A stretch of DNA of 64,000 nucleotides from Alphaproteobacteria bacterium (GTDB taxonomy: Bacteria; Pseudomonadota; Alphaproteobacteria; Micavibrionales; UBA2020): NCBI GenBank assembly GCA_016794125.1, contig JAEUKT010000004.1, positions 507,460 to 571,459 on the forward strand. Direction: 5' to 3'. A model generated the notes under the pieces. The model did not search any database and was not told where the DNA came from. It saw nothing but the letters and a program-made list of their open reading frames with translations. The translations under genes were made by a program, and so were the position numbers. How positions within the stretch are numbered: the stretch's first letter is position 1; each line of letters opens with the position of its first letter. Of this stretch, positions 43,444 through 51,566 are shown one piece after another.

Positions 43444-44048
43444 GCAATCTTACACAGGCATTCAACACTGCCGCCGTGCAGGAAGATCCGTCGGAAACCG
43501 CGTTGAAGCTGCTGAACGTGATCTATACGCGCCGCGCCGACGGCAGGCTGCTGGTCGAAAGCTCGCTTGATTTCCGCGACCGCGACATGAAGGAATTCCC
43601 GGATCTTTCGAATGTGGTGGTCGAGGGTGATTTCCTGTTCAGCATGAATGAACTGACCAGCCTGAAAGGCGCGCCCTATAGCGTAGCGGGTGATTTTCAC
43701 GGCGCGCTGAACCGCATCACGGATTTGCAATACCTGCCGCGTTATATCGGCGGCACCGCCGATTTGTCCGGCAACCGGCTGCGCAGCCTGAAGGGGGCGG
43801 AGGAATCCGAGGTGCGCGTGCTGAACGTCACGGGCAATCCCAGGCTGAAAGACCTCGAAAACCCGCCCAAGGTATTCATCGAATTACAATCGGATTTTGG
43901 CACTTTTAAAAATGCGGATGATATTCCCGCACAGTTGCGCGTATCCGAAACGACGCGCGCCCGCATCCGCGCCACGGCCGACAGCATGACCGGCCTGACC
44001 CGCGCCGTCATCGCGCCAAAAACCGCCAGTTTCCGCAGGAAATCATGA
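43440..44048 (+). CDS. Array protein 3: LRR-like repeats, C-terminal APKTASF motif
   Basis: This 202-residue paralogue of protein 2 lacks the N-terminal helical domain. It has the LRR-like units (VVVEGDFLFSMNELTSLKGA, SVAGDFHGALNRITDLQYLP, GGTADLSGNRLRSLKG), the cap (SDFGTFKNADDIPAQLRVSE) and the ending VIAPKTASFRRKS. The last codons overlap the next ATG. No export signal at the N-terminus. Confidence 0.75.
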   Translation: MSNLTQAFNTAAVQEDPSETALKLLNVIYTRRADGRLLVESSLDFRDRDMKEFPDLSNVVVEGDFLFSMNELTSLKGAPYSVAGDFHGALNRITDLQYLPRYIGGTADLSGNRLRSLKGAEESEVRVLNVTGNPRLKDLENPPKVFIELQSDFGTFKNADDIPAQLRVSETTRARIRATADSMTGLTRAVIAPKTASFRRKS

Positions 44049-45013
44049 CTGTTAAAACACTCGGCGAATGGGAAGCGATTGCGCAGGACAGGATTGCGCT
44101 GATGAACGCTTTGACGCCCGTCGTAAACGATGTCATGACGATGCCCGCCAACACGGCGGTCGTCGATGCCTTCACGGAACTGCTGGAAGCGCAAGGCGAT
44201 TATCCGTCCGACCTGTTCCGCGCCGAAGTCGCCAGCATCATTTTCGAATATGATGCCAATTTTCTGCCCAACGCGGTGAAGAACGACGTGAACGCGCTGC
44301 AACGCCACCGCGACTTTTTTGCGGAGCTGGCCGCAAAACTGGAAACGCCGGAAAGCGATAATCCTCTTCCATCCGAAGTCGCGCTGCGCGCCCTTGGCAT
44401 CAAATATTCGCTCCGCGCCGACGGCATGCTGGAGGTCGCGGATAAAATCGACCTGACGGGCAAAAAACTGGGCAAGCTGCCGGATTTGTCGAATGTGGTT
44501 GTGCTGGGCGATTTTTCGGCGGGCGGCAACGACCTGAAAAATATCGCGGGCGCGCCGCCCTTTGTCGGCGGCACGGCGACGTTTGCGGGCAACGTTATCA
44601 AGACGCTGGCCGAAGGGCCGCAATATGTCGGCGTGGATTACGTGGTCAGTTCCAACAACCTGAACGACCTGCACGGCAGCCCGCTATATGTCGGGCGCGA
44701 TTACGAGGCACGCATGAACCTGCTGACGACGCTGGCGGGCACGCAGCCGGAATTGAACGGCGTGTTCAGCCTGAAGGGCAATTTCCGTCTTGTGAGTTTC
44801 GAGCAAGGCCCGCGCGTGTTCGAGGAAATGCGCACCGAATTCGGCACGTTTAAAACATGGGAAGAAATCCCCGAAAACTTCCGCATTTCACAGGCAACCC
44901 GCGACCGCCAGGCGGCGGAATTCCGCGAAATGGTGAGCGAAATCGGCAAGCAGACCGGCACGCTGTCCAGCCCGGTATCTGCGCCCAAAACCGCGCGCTT
45001 TACCCGGAAATAA
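44045..45013 (+). CDS. Array protein 4: LRR-like repeats, C-terminal APKTARF motif
   Basis: The 322-residue paralogue has an N-terminal helical domain with IIFEYDANFLPNAVKNDVN, then LRR-like units (VVVLGDFSAGGNDLKNIAGA, VGGTATFAGNVIKTLAEGPQ, GVDYVVSSNNLNDLHGSP), the cap TEFGTFKTWEEIPENFRISQ and the end VSAPKTARFTRK. It is the last gene of the array and converges with a three-gene leftward group, with stops at 45013 and 45014 facing each other. Confidence 0.75.
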   Translation: MTVKTLGEWEAIAQDRIALMNALTPVVNDVMTMPANTAVVDAFTELLEAQGDYPSDLFRAEVASIIFEYDANFLPNAVKNDVNALQRHRDFFAELAAKLETPESDNPLPSEVALRALGIKYSLRADGMLEVADKIDLTGKKLGKLPDLSNVVVLGDFSAGGNDLKNIAGAPPFVGGTATFAGNVIKTLAEGPQYVGVDYVVSSNNLNDLHGSPLYVGRDYEARMNLLTTLAGTQPELNGVFSLKGNFRLVSFEQGPRVFEEMRTEFGTFKTWEEIPENFRISQATRDRQAAEFREMVSEIGKQTGTLSSPVSAPKTARFTRK

Positions 45014-45274
45014 TCAGCGCTTCGGCAGGATAGACGTATTGATCCCGCGTTGAAACTTGTCAATCACCTGATCCAGCGTTTTGCCATGCGCCATCGCGTT
45101 GTCGATATGCGCGAAAAACGCGTCGTCCTGCAGCCATGCAGCGGCAAGCGCGCGGCGCGTAATGGGCGCGCCGTCCTGCGTCACGATGCCCGGCACAACT
45201 TCGTCGGCATAGGGCGATCCTGCAACGGCGGCTTTGAACGCATCGGTGATGGTTTTACGGATTTCGGGTTTCAT
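45014..45274 (-). CDS. Hypothetical protein, 86 residues
   Basis: A small soluble, helical protein (MKPEIRKTITDAFKAAVAGS, LAAAWLQDDAFFAHIDNAMA, GKTLDQVIDKFQRGINTSIL). It begins nine bases after the stop of the ankyrin gene on the same strand and looks like the last gene of that operon. No family recognised. Confidence 0.68.
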   Translation of the reverse strand: MKPEIRKTITDAFKAAVAGSPYADEVVPGIVTQDGAPITRRALAAAWLQDDAFFAHIDNAMAHGKTLDQVIDKFQRGINTSILPKR

Positions 45275-45283
45275 GAAGCTGCC

Positions 45284-45931
45284 TTATTTGCGCAAATTCA
45301 GGCCGGGGCGTTTTTTGCGGTCGTCGCGGAGTTTTTCGTGTGCGGTGGCGGATTTGGCCTGACGCAGCTTTTCCTGCGCGCCTGCGTATTTGTTGAACAT
45401 CTCCGTCACGCGCGCTTTTTCGTCCGCCGTCTTGCGGCCGTCGGTTGCGATGTCGAGCGGGCTTTTTCCCTTCGCGTCCTTCGCATTGAAATCGGCGCCG
45501 GCCTCCAGCATTTGCAGCATGATGGAAGGCGAATTGGACGACAACCAGCCGCGCGCCGCCACATGCAGCGGCGTTTGCCCCGCATTGTTGCGGATGTCGA
45601 AATGCGGGTTCGCGGCCAGCAGGATTTTGGTGATCGTATCGTCGCCGCCGATGGTGCTGCCCGCGATGCGGTGCAGCGGCGTGTTGCCGTCGCTGTCGGC
45701 GATGCTCAGGTCTGCGCCCGCTGCGATCAGCGCCTCGATGCAATCCTTGCGTTCCCGCCATGTGCCGCCGATCAGGCGGCTGACGGGCGACGCGTTTTTA
45801 TCGCCGGACAGGGTGTTCGGGTTCGCGCCAAGGCGCAATGCTTCCAGCAATCCCTCCAGCGAATAATTGCCGATGGCGGCGATCAGCTGCCGGTCGAGTT
45901 CGGATTGTTCGGCGGCGGTGCGGCCTGCCAT
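45284..45931 (-). CDS. Ankyrin-repeat protein
   Basis: This 215-residue protein has about five ankyrin repeats between residues 13 and 175 (LIAAIGNYSLEGLLEALRLG, IEALIAAGADLSIADSDGNT, AGQTPLHVAARGWLSS, MLQMLEAGADFNAKDAKGKS) and a basic helical tail ending PGLNLRK. No signal peptide, so it is cytoplasmic or delivered by another route. It has two bases to the gene upstream. It sits opposite the LRR-like array and may be functionally connected, though nothing proves it. Confidence 0.85.
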   Translation of the reverse strand: MAGRTAAEQSELDRQLIAAIGNYSLEGLLEALRLGANPNTLSGDKNASPVSRLIGGTWRERKDCIEALIAAGADLSIADSDGNTPLHRIAGSTIGGDDTITKILLAANPHFDIRNNAGQTPLHVAARGWLSSNSPSIMLQMLEAGADFNAKDAKGKSPLDIATDGRKTADEKARVTEMFNKYAGAQEKLRQAKSATAHEKLRDDRKKRPGLNLRK

Positions 45932-45933
45932 GA

Positions 45934-46449
45934 TTAACGCTTCGGCGCGTTTTTCAGGGAGGAGGAGGGGCCGGGTTCGACGGGCGGGAAAAGCTGTTTC
46001 AGGCTTTTCTTGTCGATCGCGATGTAATTGCCTTCGTCGCGGGTGAGCGGTTTTACTTCCGACCCGATGATGGCGATATAGGCAATCAGCGATGCTTCGA
46101 GGTTCACTTCGCCCAGCGCCGCTTTTTCTTCTTCGGGCAGCGCCTTGAACGCTTTCGCGGTCATGACCTTGTCGACCACATAATGCGTGGGGCTGACATT
46201 TTCCGCGCCGGCATACAGCGTGCGCGTGTCGGGCTTTTCGCCCTTTTTCATTTTGCGGTCGAAGAATTTGAAGTGGTGGGTGTCTTCGGGCAGGGTCAGT
46301 TTCGATACGTCGCGGTCCTGGACTTCGGCGTAATGCGCGCCGCTTTCGGTGAAGAAGCGGACATAGGTATGCGTTTCATCGCCCTGCACCGCGTCCTTGG
46401 CGGCCTTGGCCGCGCCGAAAAGTTTCTTGAGGGGGTTCTTGAATTCCAT
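45934..46449 (-). CDS. Hypothetical protein, 171 residues
   Basis: ATG 46449 with CGGAG upstream is used in preference to a longer frame. The sequence begins MEFKNPLKKLFGAAKAAKDA, an amphipathic basic helix, and continues with a soluble domain (THTYVRFFTESGAHYAEVQD, HHFKFFDRKMKKGEKPDTRT, NLEASLIAYIAIIGSEVKPL). The end PSSSLKNAPKR is basic. First gene of the three-gene group with the ankyrin protein. Unknown function. Confidence 0.7.
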   Translation of the reverse strand: MEFKNPLKKLFGAAKAAKDAVQGDETHTYVRFFTESGAHYAEVQDRDVSKLTLPEDTHHFKFFDRKMKKGEKPDTRTLYAGAENVSPTHYVVDKVMTAKAFKALPEEEKAALGEVNLEASLIAYIAIIGSEVKPLTRDEGNYIAIDKKSLKQLFPPVEPGPSSSLKNAPKR

Positions 46450-46572
46450 TTCAAAAGCTCCGGATAAAAAGATTGCTACGGAGGGTATAGGCCGACCTTT
46501 ATGGAATGTCAACCGGCCAGATTTTAGGACAAGTGTGCGGAATAAAAGGCCATTTCACGCGCGGTCAGGGTT

Positions 46573-47199
46573 CTATTCCTGCGCCGCAGGGGCGGTTTTC
46601 ATGCCGGATACGAAACTGTCGATCAGGTAATTGGCCATGCTGTCGAAGGCGCTTTCGCCGTCAAGCTTCGGCATCTTGCCGGTTTCCTCGAGGAAGCAAA
46701 GCCCGTGGGTGGAGGCCCAGAGGATGCGCGCCGCCATCTTCATTTTGCGCTGCTGTTTCCCTGCGAATGTGGGGGCGAGCAGTTCCTCCAGCGAGGTAAA
46801 CAACCGGTCGATTTTTTCCTGATACCACGGCTCGACTTTCCGCGTTTCCGGCAGGTCGTGGCTGAACAGCATCAGCCAGTAGGGGCGCATATCCTGCGCG
46901 AAACCGCGATACAGCTGCGCCATTTTCTTCATGTTCTGCACGGGCGTTTTCTTCGGGTCGTGGCAGGCGGGGGAGGAGAGGACACCATGCAGCAGGTCGA
47001 GCGTGCGCGCATTCACCTGCAAATACAGCGCATCCATCGACGGAAAGACATTATAGATCGTGCCGGGGGCATAGCCGATCGCATCGGCCAGCCGCCGCGC
47101 GCTCAACCCCTGCGGCCCTTCCTTGCCGACCAGCCGCCACGACATCTCCAGAATCAGGTTTTTAAGTTCCTCGCGGGTATGGTCCTTGCGGCGCGCCAT
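46573..47199 (-). CDS. TetR/AcrR family transcriptional regulator
   Basis: The 208-residue protein has an N-terminal helix-turn-helix (GLSARRLADAIGYAPGTIYN then VFPSMDALY) and a ligand-binding C-terminal domain of the WHG-like type (YRGFAQDMRPYWLMLFSHDL). ATG 47199 has AAAGGA upstream and fits the family better than the outer ATG 47220. It is divergent from a small membrane protein gene; palindromes in the shared region are probable autoregulatory operators. Confidence 0.9.
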   Translation of the reverse strand: MARRKDHTREELKNLILEMSWRLVGKEGPQGLSARRLADAIGYAPGTIYNVFPSMDALYLQVNARTLDLLHGVLSSPACHDPKKTPVQNMKKMAQLYRGFAQDMRPYWLMLFSHDLPETRKVEPWYQEKIDRLFTSLEELLAPTFAGKQQRKMKMAARILWASTHGLCFLEETGKMPKLDGESAFDSMANYLIDSFVSGMKTAPAAQE

Positions 47200-47241
47200 G
47201 GCTTTGATCCTTTGCCCCATAATAGCCTGATATTAAACGAT

Positions 47242-47303
47242 GTTCAATATTTATATTGAACGGTGTTCAGAGTCATGGGATGATGAATAATGAACGGTGT
47301 TCA
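47242..47303. promoter_or_regulatory. Operator cluster of the TetR regulator
   Basis: A 20-bp palindrome (GTTCAATAT-TT-ATATTGAAC, 47242-47261) overlaps one copy of the dyad TGAACGGTGTTCA (47257-47269), and a second identical copy lies at 47291-47303, 17 bases before the divergent gene. Two identical 13-bp sites 34 bases apart fit cooperative binding by a TetR dimer pair. Confidence 0.7.
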
Positions 47304-47319
47304 TTATAACGGGAGAAGC

Positions 47320-47544
47320 ATGATGAAACGCGGCACATTACTCACGGCACCTGTACTGGTCGGCGGCGGCGCGGCGTTGATTGCGGCGCTGCCCGCATCT
47401 CTGCCGATGGCGGTCGGTTTCGCGGGCGTGGCGGGGTGGGAGGGATTTGCGAAGCTGCGCGAATTCTGGGCGGATTTACACCTGCTGCATTTCCGCGGGT
47501 CGTTCGGTTACTACAACTACGGCTATACGCGTCACAAGAAATAG
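47320..47544 (+). CDS. Small membrane protein under TetR control
   Basis: This 74-residue protein (ATG 47320 with GGGAGA upstream) has a hydrophobic hairpin (TLLTAPVLVGGGAALIAALP and MAVGFAGVAGW) and an aromatic, basic tail (GYYNYGYTRHKK). The second TetR operator ends 17 bases before the start, so its expression is probably controlled by that regulator. Function unknown. It is followed after 12 bases by another small gene. Confidence 0.7.
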   Translation: MMKRGTLLTAPVLVGGGAALIAALPASLPMAVGFAGVAGWEGFAKLREFWADLHLLHFRGSFGYYNYGYTRHKK

Positions 47545-47556
47545 GGGAGGCGTTTT

Positions 47557-47880
47557 ATGGCTGACGATAGCCTGCGGACGACCGAATTCACCGAAGCCGG
47601 ATCAAACGCCGAATACCGGCTGCTCAGCGATACGCAAGTTGTGCTGGCGACGCCGCGTGGCAAGGGCTGGCTGAACCAGTATTTCGATTTTTCCGCGCGT
47701 CGCCCGACCATCCGCTTTGAAGTGGATACGGGTACGGGGCGCATCGACCTCGGAACCGTGCAAATGGCGGCGATAGACGGCGAGCGCACGAAACACCTGA
47801 CGAATGCGTGGCGCGCGCTGTGTGCGATGTGCGGAGGTGCTGCACGGATGCCGCTTAAATCGTCCCCGTTTCCGGGTTGA
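47557..47880 (+). CDS. Hypothetical protein, 107 residues
   Basis: Preceded by GGGGAGG and 12 bases from the small membrane protein gene, so likely in the same TetR-controlled unit. The product is soluble with beta-rich stretches (SDTQVVLATPRGKGWLNQYF, PTIRFEVDTGTGRIDLGTVQ). Its 3' end overlaps the convergent rlmJ by 26 bases. No family recognised. Confidence 0.65.
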   Translation: MADDSLRTTEFTEAGSNAEYRLLSDTQVVLATPRGKGWLNQYFDFSARRPTIRFEVDTGTGRIDLGTVQMAAIDGERTKHLTNAWRALCAMCGGAARMPLKSSPFPG

Positions 47881-48709
47881 TTGGCTGGTTGTCGAGCCAG
47901 TAGACATCGCCATGTGCCTTTTGTGGCATGCGGTCGGCGATGTGGTTGGTCAGGTCTTCCAGCACATTGATGGGCCAGGGCGGGTTGACGATGGCGATGC
48001 CGGTGCCGAACATTCGGTAGCCTTCGGTGGGGGCTTTATCGAGGCGCACTTCGCTGACCACCACATCCTTGACATCCGATTTACGCAGCTGGGTCAGCAG
48101 CTGCACATGGCCCTGCGCCTCCAGCAGCGGATACCAGATCAGGAAAACGCCCTGCGGCCATTTTTTCCACGCCAGATGCACTTGCTTCGCCGTCTGCACA
48201 TATTCGGTCTTGATTTCGTATGACGGGTCGATGATGACGAGGCCCTTGCGCAGGGGCGGGGGCGAGAAATCGACGATGGATTGAAATCCGTCCTTCTGCT
48301 GCAAATCGACATTCGATGCGCCGGACATGGTTTTCTGCAATTCCTCGAATTCGCCGGGGTGGCGCTCGATGCAGGTCAGCTTGTCGCCGGGGCGCAAAAT
48401 CTTGCGGGCGATCATCGACGATCCCGGCCAGATGGAAAGGTCGCCGTCGGGGTTGAAGCCGCTGACGATGTCTTTCAAGCCGTCGGGCAGCCCGTCATTC
48501 TCCCAGAAATGCTGCGCGCCGCTGGTGTATTCGGACGTCTTTTGCGCTTCTTCGGATGTCAGGTCATAGGTGCCGCGCCCCGCATGGGTGTCCAGCACCG
48601 CCAGTTTCGGGTTTTTCGCTTTCAGCGATTTCAGCAGTTCGACAAGTATTGCGTGCTTGTGAACATCGGCGAAATTTCCGGCGTGGTAGATGTGCTGGTA
48701 GCTGAGCAT
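47855..48709 (-). CDS. rlmJ: 23S rRNA (adenine-N6)-methyltransferase RlmJ
   Basis: The 284-residue protein has the RlmJ/DUF519 features: MLSYQHIYHAGNFADVHKHA, AVLDTHAGRGTYDLTSEEAQ, and the catalytic DPSYE in LVIIDPSYEIKTEY (D-P-x-Y/F). It methylates A2030 of 23S rRNA. It overlaps the convergent hypothetical gene slightly and stands alone. Confidence 0.95.
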   Translation of the reverse strand: MLSYQHIYHAGNFADVHKHAILVELLKSLKAKNPKLAVLDTHAGRGTYDLTSEEAQKTSEYTSGAQHFWENDGLPDGLKDIVSGFNPDGDLSIWPGSSMIARKILRPGDKLTCIERHPGEFEELQKTMSGASNVDLQQKDGFQSIVDFSPPPLRKGLVIIDPSYEIKTEYVQTAKQVHLAWKKWPQGVFLIWYPLLEAQGHVQLLTQLRKSDVKDVVVSEVRLDKAPTEGYRMFGTGIAIVNPPWPINVLEDLTNHIADRMPQKAHGDVYWLDNQPINPETGTI

Positions 48710-48740
48710 TTTTTTTAGTCCTGAGAGGGGAAAAAGAAAA

Positions 48741-48762
48741 GCCCTTAGACGCAGCTAAGGGC
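48741..48762 (-). terminator. Terminator of the cold-shock gene
   Basis: An 8-bp perfect stem (48741-48748 with 48755-48762) is followed leftward by a T-rich run. It lies 29 bases after the stop of the csp gene. Confidence 0.8.
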
Positions 48763-48790
48763 CTTTCCTTGAAATCTTACCGGAAAAACC

Positions 48791-48997
48791 TTAGGCGGTT
48801 TTCAGGTTCACGGCGGTCATGCGGCCCTGGCGGTCGGGTGCCAGTTCGAAGCTGACTTTCTGGCCTTCCGCCAGTTCGCGCAGGCCGGATTTTTCAACTG
48901 CGGAGATATGCACGAACACATCCGTTCCGCCGCCATCGGGCACGATAAAGCCGAAGCCTTTTTTGTTGTTGAACCATTTCACGGAACCACTGGGCAT
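48791..48997 (-). CDS. Cold-shock domain protein (CspA family)
   Basis: This 68-residue single cold-shock domain has both RNA-binding motifs: [10 protein letters not shown] (RNP1) and VFVHISAVE (RNP2). It binds single-stranded RNA or DNA and melts RNA structure. ATG 48997 with AAGGAGAG upstream is the standard start ([10 protein letters not shown]). The upstream 190 bases to dgkA could hold a structured leader as in other csp genes; nothing specific is seen. Confidence 0.95.
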   Translation of the reverse strand: MPSGSVKWFNNKKGFGFIVPDGGGTDVFVHISAVEKSGLRELAEGQKVSFELAPDRQGRMTAVNLKTA

Positions 48998-49194
48998 TTG
49001 AAGTCTCTCCTTGGGCAAGTTTGGTATGACCAGCCGGGCGGGTTTGACGCGCCTGACCATGACTAGAATTAGAACATTTCCAAATCCCCCGCAACAAAAA
49101 GCGGGGTGGCGCGGGAAGGCGCGGTCTGCCTGATAATTCCCGTGCTGCGCTGCGAAAAAATTTCGATGTTATGTTATCTGACGGTTGATTCTGT

Positions 49195-49572
49195 TCAGCA
49201 GAACAGGCAGAGCAGCCAGACGATGCCCACATTGCAGCAGGCGATAAATACCGCCGCGCTGCCCGCATCCTTCGCCAGTTTTGCGTGAATGTTCCATTCG
49301 CTGCCGTGACGGTTCACGACAGACTCGATCGCGGAATTGATGATCTCCACCACCAGCACCAGCATCAGGCTGCCGATCATCACGGCCTTTGCGATGCCGC
49401 CCGGGCCGTAATACAGCGCGACGGGCGCAAGGATGACGCAGGCGAGAAGTTCCTGACGGAACGCGGCTTCGGATTTAAACGTCGCCTTTAACCCGTCGAA
49501 GGTATAGCCAAAGGCGCGCATGATGCGCGTCAGGCCGGTCGCTTTGTCGGGCACTTTGCCGGGTTCGGTCAT
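49195..49572 (-). CDS. dgkA: Diacylglycerol kinase DgkA
   Basis: A 125-residue, three-helix membrane enzyme with the signature EIINSAIESVVNRHG, the conserved glutamates and AKDAGSAAVF. It phosphorylates diacylglycerol released from phospholipid turnover. A Lys-free N-terminal extension is short. Its ATG overlaps the stop of the ABC transporter as ATGA, so both are coupled. Confidence 0.95.
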   Translation of the reverse strand: MTEPGKVPDKATGLTRIMRAFGYTFDGLKATFKSEAAFRQELLACVILAPVALYYGPGGIAKAVMIGSLMLVLVVEIINSAIESVVNRHGSEWNIHAKLAKDAGSAAVFIACCNVGIVWLLCLFC

Positions 49573-51347
49573 GACATGTCCTTTTGCTGATATGATTTGT
49601 AAATATCGCGGATCGGCCCGTCGGTCGTCAAGGCGACGGCGGCGGGCAGGTCGGAGGTGATGCGGCCCTTATCAAGGTAAATGATGCGGTCGAATTCGGG
49701 CAGCAGGTGCAGGCGGTGCAGCGTCGCCACCACGCTCTTGCCCTTGAAATGCGAAAACACGTTTTTAAAAATCTTTTCCTCGGTCGGCAAATCGACGCTG
49801 CTGGTGGGTTCGTCCAGCAGGATGATGTCGGATTGCTCCGCCGCGAACAAACCGCGGGCAAGGGCAAGCCGCTGTTTCTGGCCGACCGACAGGTTCACGC
49901 CCTTTTCGCGGATATCGGTATCAAGCCCGTTCGGCATTTGCGACAGCACGGGCAGGAATTCCGCCAGCTCCAGCGCGCGCAGCACGACGCTGTCCGGCAC
50001 ATCAAGGCCGAAGCTGACATTGAAGCGGATGGTGTTTTCAAAAATCTCGGGGTCCTGCGGGATCAGGGTGGTCAGCTGCGACAACGCATCGAAGCCAGCC
50101 TTTTCGCCGTCGACCGTCACATCGGCATGCTGCGGCTGGTGCAGCGCGCGCAGCATGGACAGCAGCGTCGATTTTCCGCCGCCCGACCCGCCGATCAGCG
50201 CGATTTTTTCGCCATGACCCAGCTTCAGGCTGATATCCGACAGCGTTGCGATTTCGCGGTTCATCTTGGCGGCATAGGTGAATTTCAGGTTGCTGATCTG
50301 CAGCGATTTCCAGTTTTCGGGCAGCGCGGCCGATTGCGCCGCCGCCATTTTTTCGTGGTCTTCCATGATGTGCTGCGTCGCGCGCAGGTCGGTCAGCGCG
50401 TTCAGCCATGTGCCATGCATCCAGATGAAATCGAACATCTGGCCGCCGACCTTTTCCTGATACATATAGATGGTGACAAGCGCGCCTGCCGCAATCGCAT
50501 GCCCCGCCTGCAACTGGAACCAGATATAGCCCAGCAAAATCGTCGCCATCGTCGCAATCGCGAACATGGTGCCGAAGAAATAACGCCATTCGTTCAGGTA
50601 CGCCTCCCGCATGAACGGGGGCAGGGTGTGGCGGTTTTTTGCGTCCAGCGTGCGGCGCGAAAAATCCTGCAGGCGCAGGATGACGATGCTGACCATATTT
50701 CCGACGAAATCATAAAAGGTGGCATTCGCCTGATGCCCGGCCTCGTTGACTTCATGAATGGCCTGCGTCATGCGGCGGTTGAGCAGCACGATGACCGACA
50801 GGCTGATCGCCGTGCCGATAAAGCTGATAAGGCCGATCCACGGATTAAAGCTCGCCAGCATGATCAGCGATCCGGTCAGCGACACCACGCGCTGGAAACT
50901 GATGAAGGAATTTTCGGTGAAGCCCTTCAGCGCGCTGGCCGCCGTGCGGATGCGGTTGATGGTGCTGCCCGAATGATGGTCCTGATGCCAGCTGAGCGGC
51001 AGTTCGGTCAGGCGGCGGAACATGCCTTCGATATACTGGATATAAACCAACTGGCCGCAGCGCCGTTCGATCACGCGGCCGGGGCCGTGGAACACCCACA
51101 TCATGAAATGGCAGCCGATGATCATCGACAGCAGACGCAGGCAGTCATTGAACAGGTTGGCATCTGCCTTTTGCAGCGTGTTGATCAGCTGGCCGAACAG
51201 CCACGGAATCGCAAGGTCGAACGACATCGCGAACAGGAACAGCAGGTGATAGAACAGGATATGCGACCGGATGCCCTGCGCATATTTCCACACCTCGATC
51301 CAGAGGCGGGAATAAGAGAAAGTGGCAAGCGCGTTTTTAAAGGGCAT
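49569..51347 (-). CDS. ABC exporter, fused membrane and ATPase domains
   Basis: This 592-residue half-transporter has a six-helix membrane domain (about 25-315) and a C-terminal nucleotide-binding domain with Walker A IGGSGGGKSTLL, the Q-loop LIPQDPE, signature NLSVGQKQRLALARGL, Walker B DIILLDEPTSSVD and the switch His in VVATLHRLHLL. It acts as a dimer, and the substrate, possibly a lipid in view of dgkA, is not known. Downstream dgkA is coupled. The start at 51347 is the first ATG of the frame. Confidence 0.93.
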   Translation of the reverse strand: MPFKNALATFSYSRLWIEVWKYAQGIRSHILFYHLLFLFAMSFDLAIPWLFGQLINTLQKADANLFNDCLRLLSMIIGCHFMMWVFHGPGRVIERRCGQLVYIQYIEGMFRRLTELPLSWHQDHHSGSTINRIRTAASALKGFTENSFISFQRVVSLTGSLIMLASFNPWIGLISFIGTAISLSVIVLLNRRMTQAIHEVNEAGHQANATFYDFVGNMVSIVILRLQDFSRRTLDAKNRHTLPPFMREAYLNEWRYFFGTMFAIATMATILLGYIWFQLQAGHAIAAGALVTIYMYQEKVGGQMFDFIWMHGTWLNALTDLRATQHIMEDHEKMAAAQSAALPENWKSLQISNLKFTYAAKMNREIATLSDISLKLGHGEKIALIGGSGGGKSTLLSMLRALHQPQHADVTVDGEKAGFDALSQLTTLIPQDPEIFENTIRFNVSFGLDVPDSVVLRALELAEFLPVLSQMPNGLDTDIREKGVNLSVGQKQRLALARGLFAAEQSDIILLDEPTSSVDLPTEEKIFKNVFSHFKGKSVVATLHRLHLLPEFDRIIYLDKGRITSDLPAAVALTTDGPIRDIYKSYQQKDMS

Positions 51348-51416
51348 GGGGCGATTCTAGGGGCTGATGTTGCCGAATATAATCGCCGTCCTGCCCGTTG
51401 TCATTACATGAATAAT

Positions 51417-51538
51417 CCCCTCTCCCTCCGGGAGAGGGTTAGGGAGAGGGCATCGTTGCAGAGAAACAGGTTGAATGCTGGCGTGGGGCGAGGTTCAAGT
51501 CCTCCCTCTCCCCAACCCTCCCCCAAAGGGGGAGGGGG
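51417..51538. repeat. Composite CCCTCTCCC repeat element
   Basis: Two short palindromes face each other: CCCCTCTCCC-TCC-GGGAGAGGG and GGGTTAGGGAGAGGG on the left, CCCTCTCCCCAACCC and CCCCC-AAA-GGGGG on the right. The arrangement repeats at 61152-61284. It lies between the ABC exporter gene and the AT-rich gene downstream. Confidence 0.75.
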
Positions 51539-51566
51539 CAAGGGCCCTTAACCGTGGCCGTCGCTT

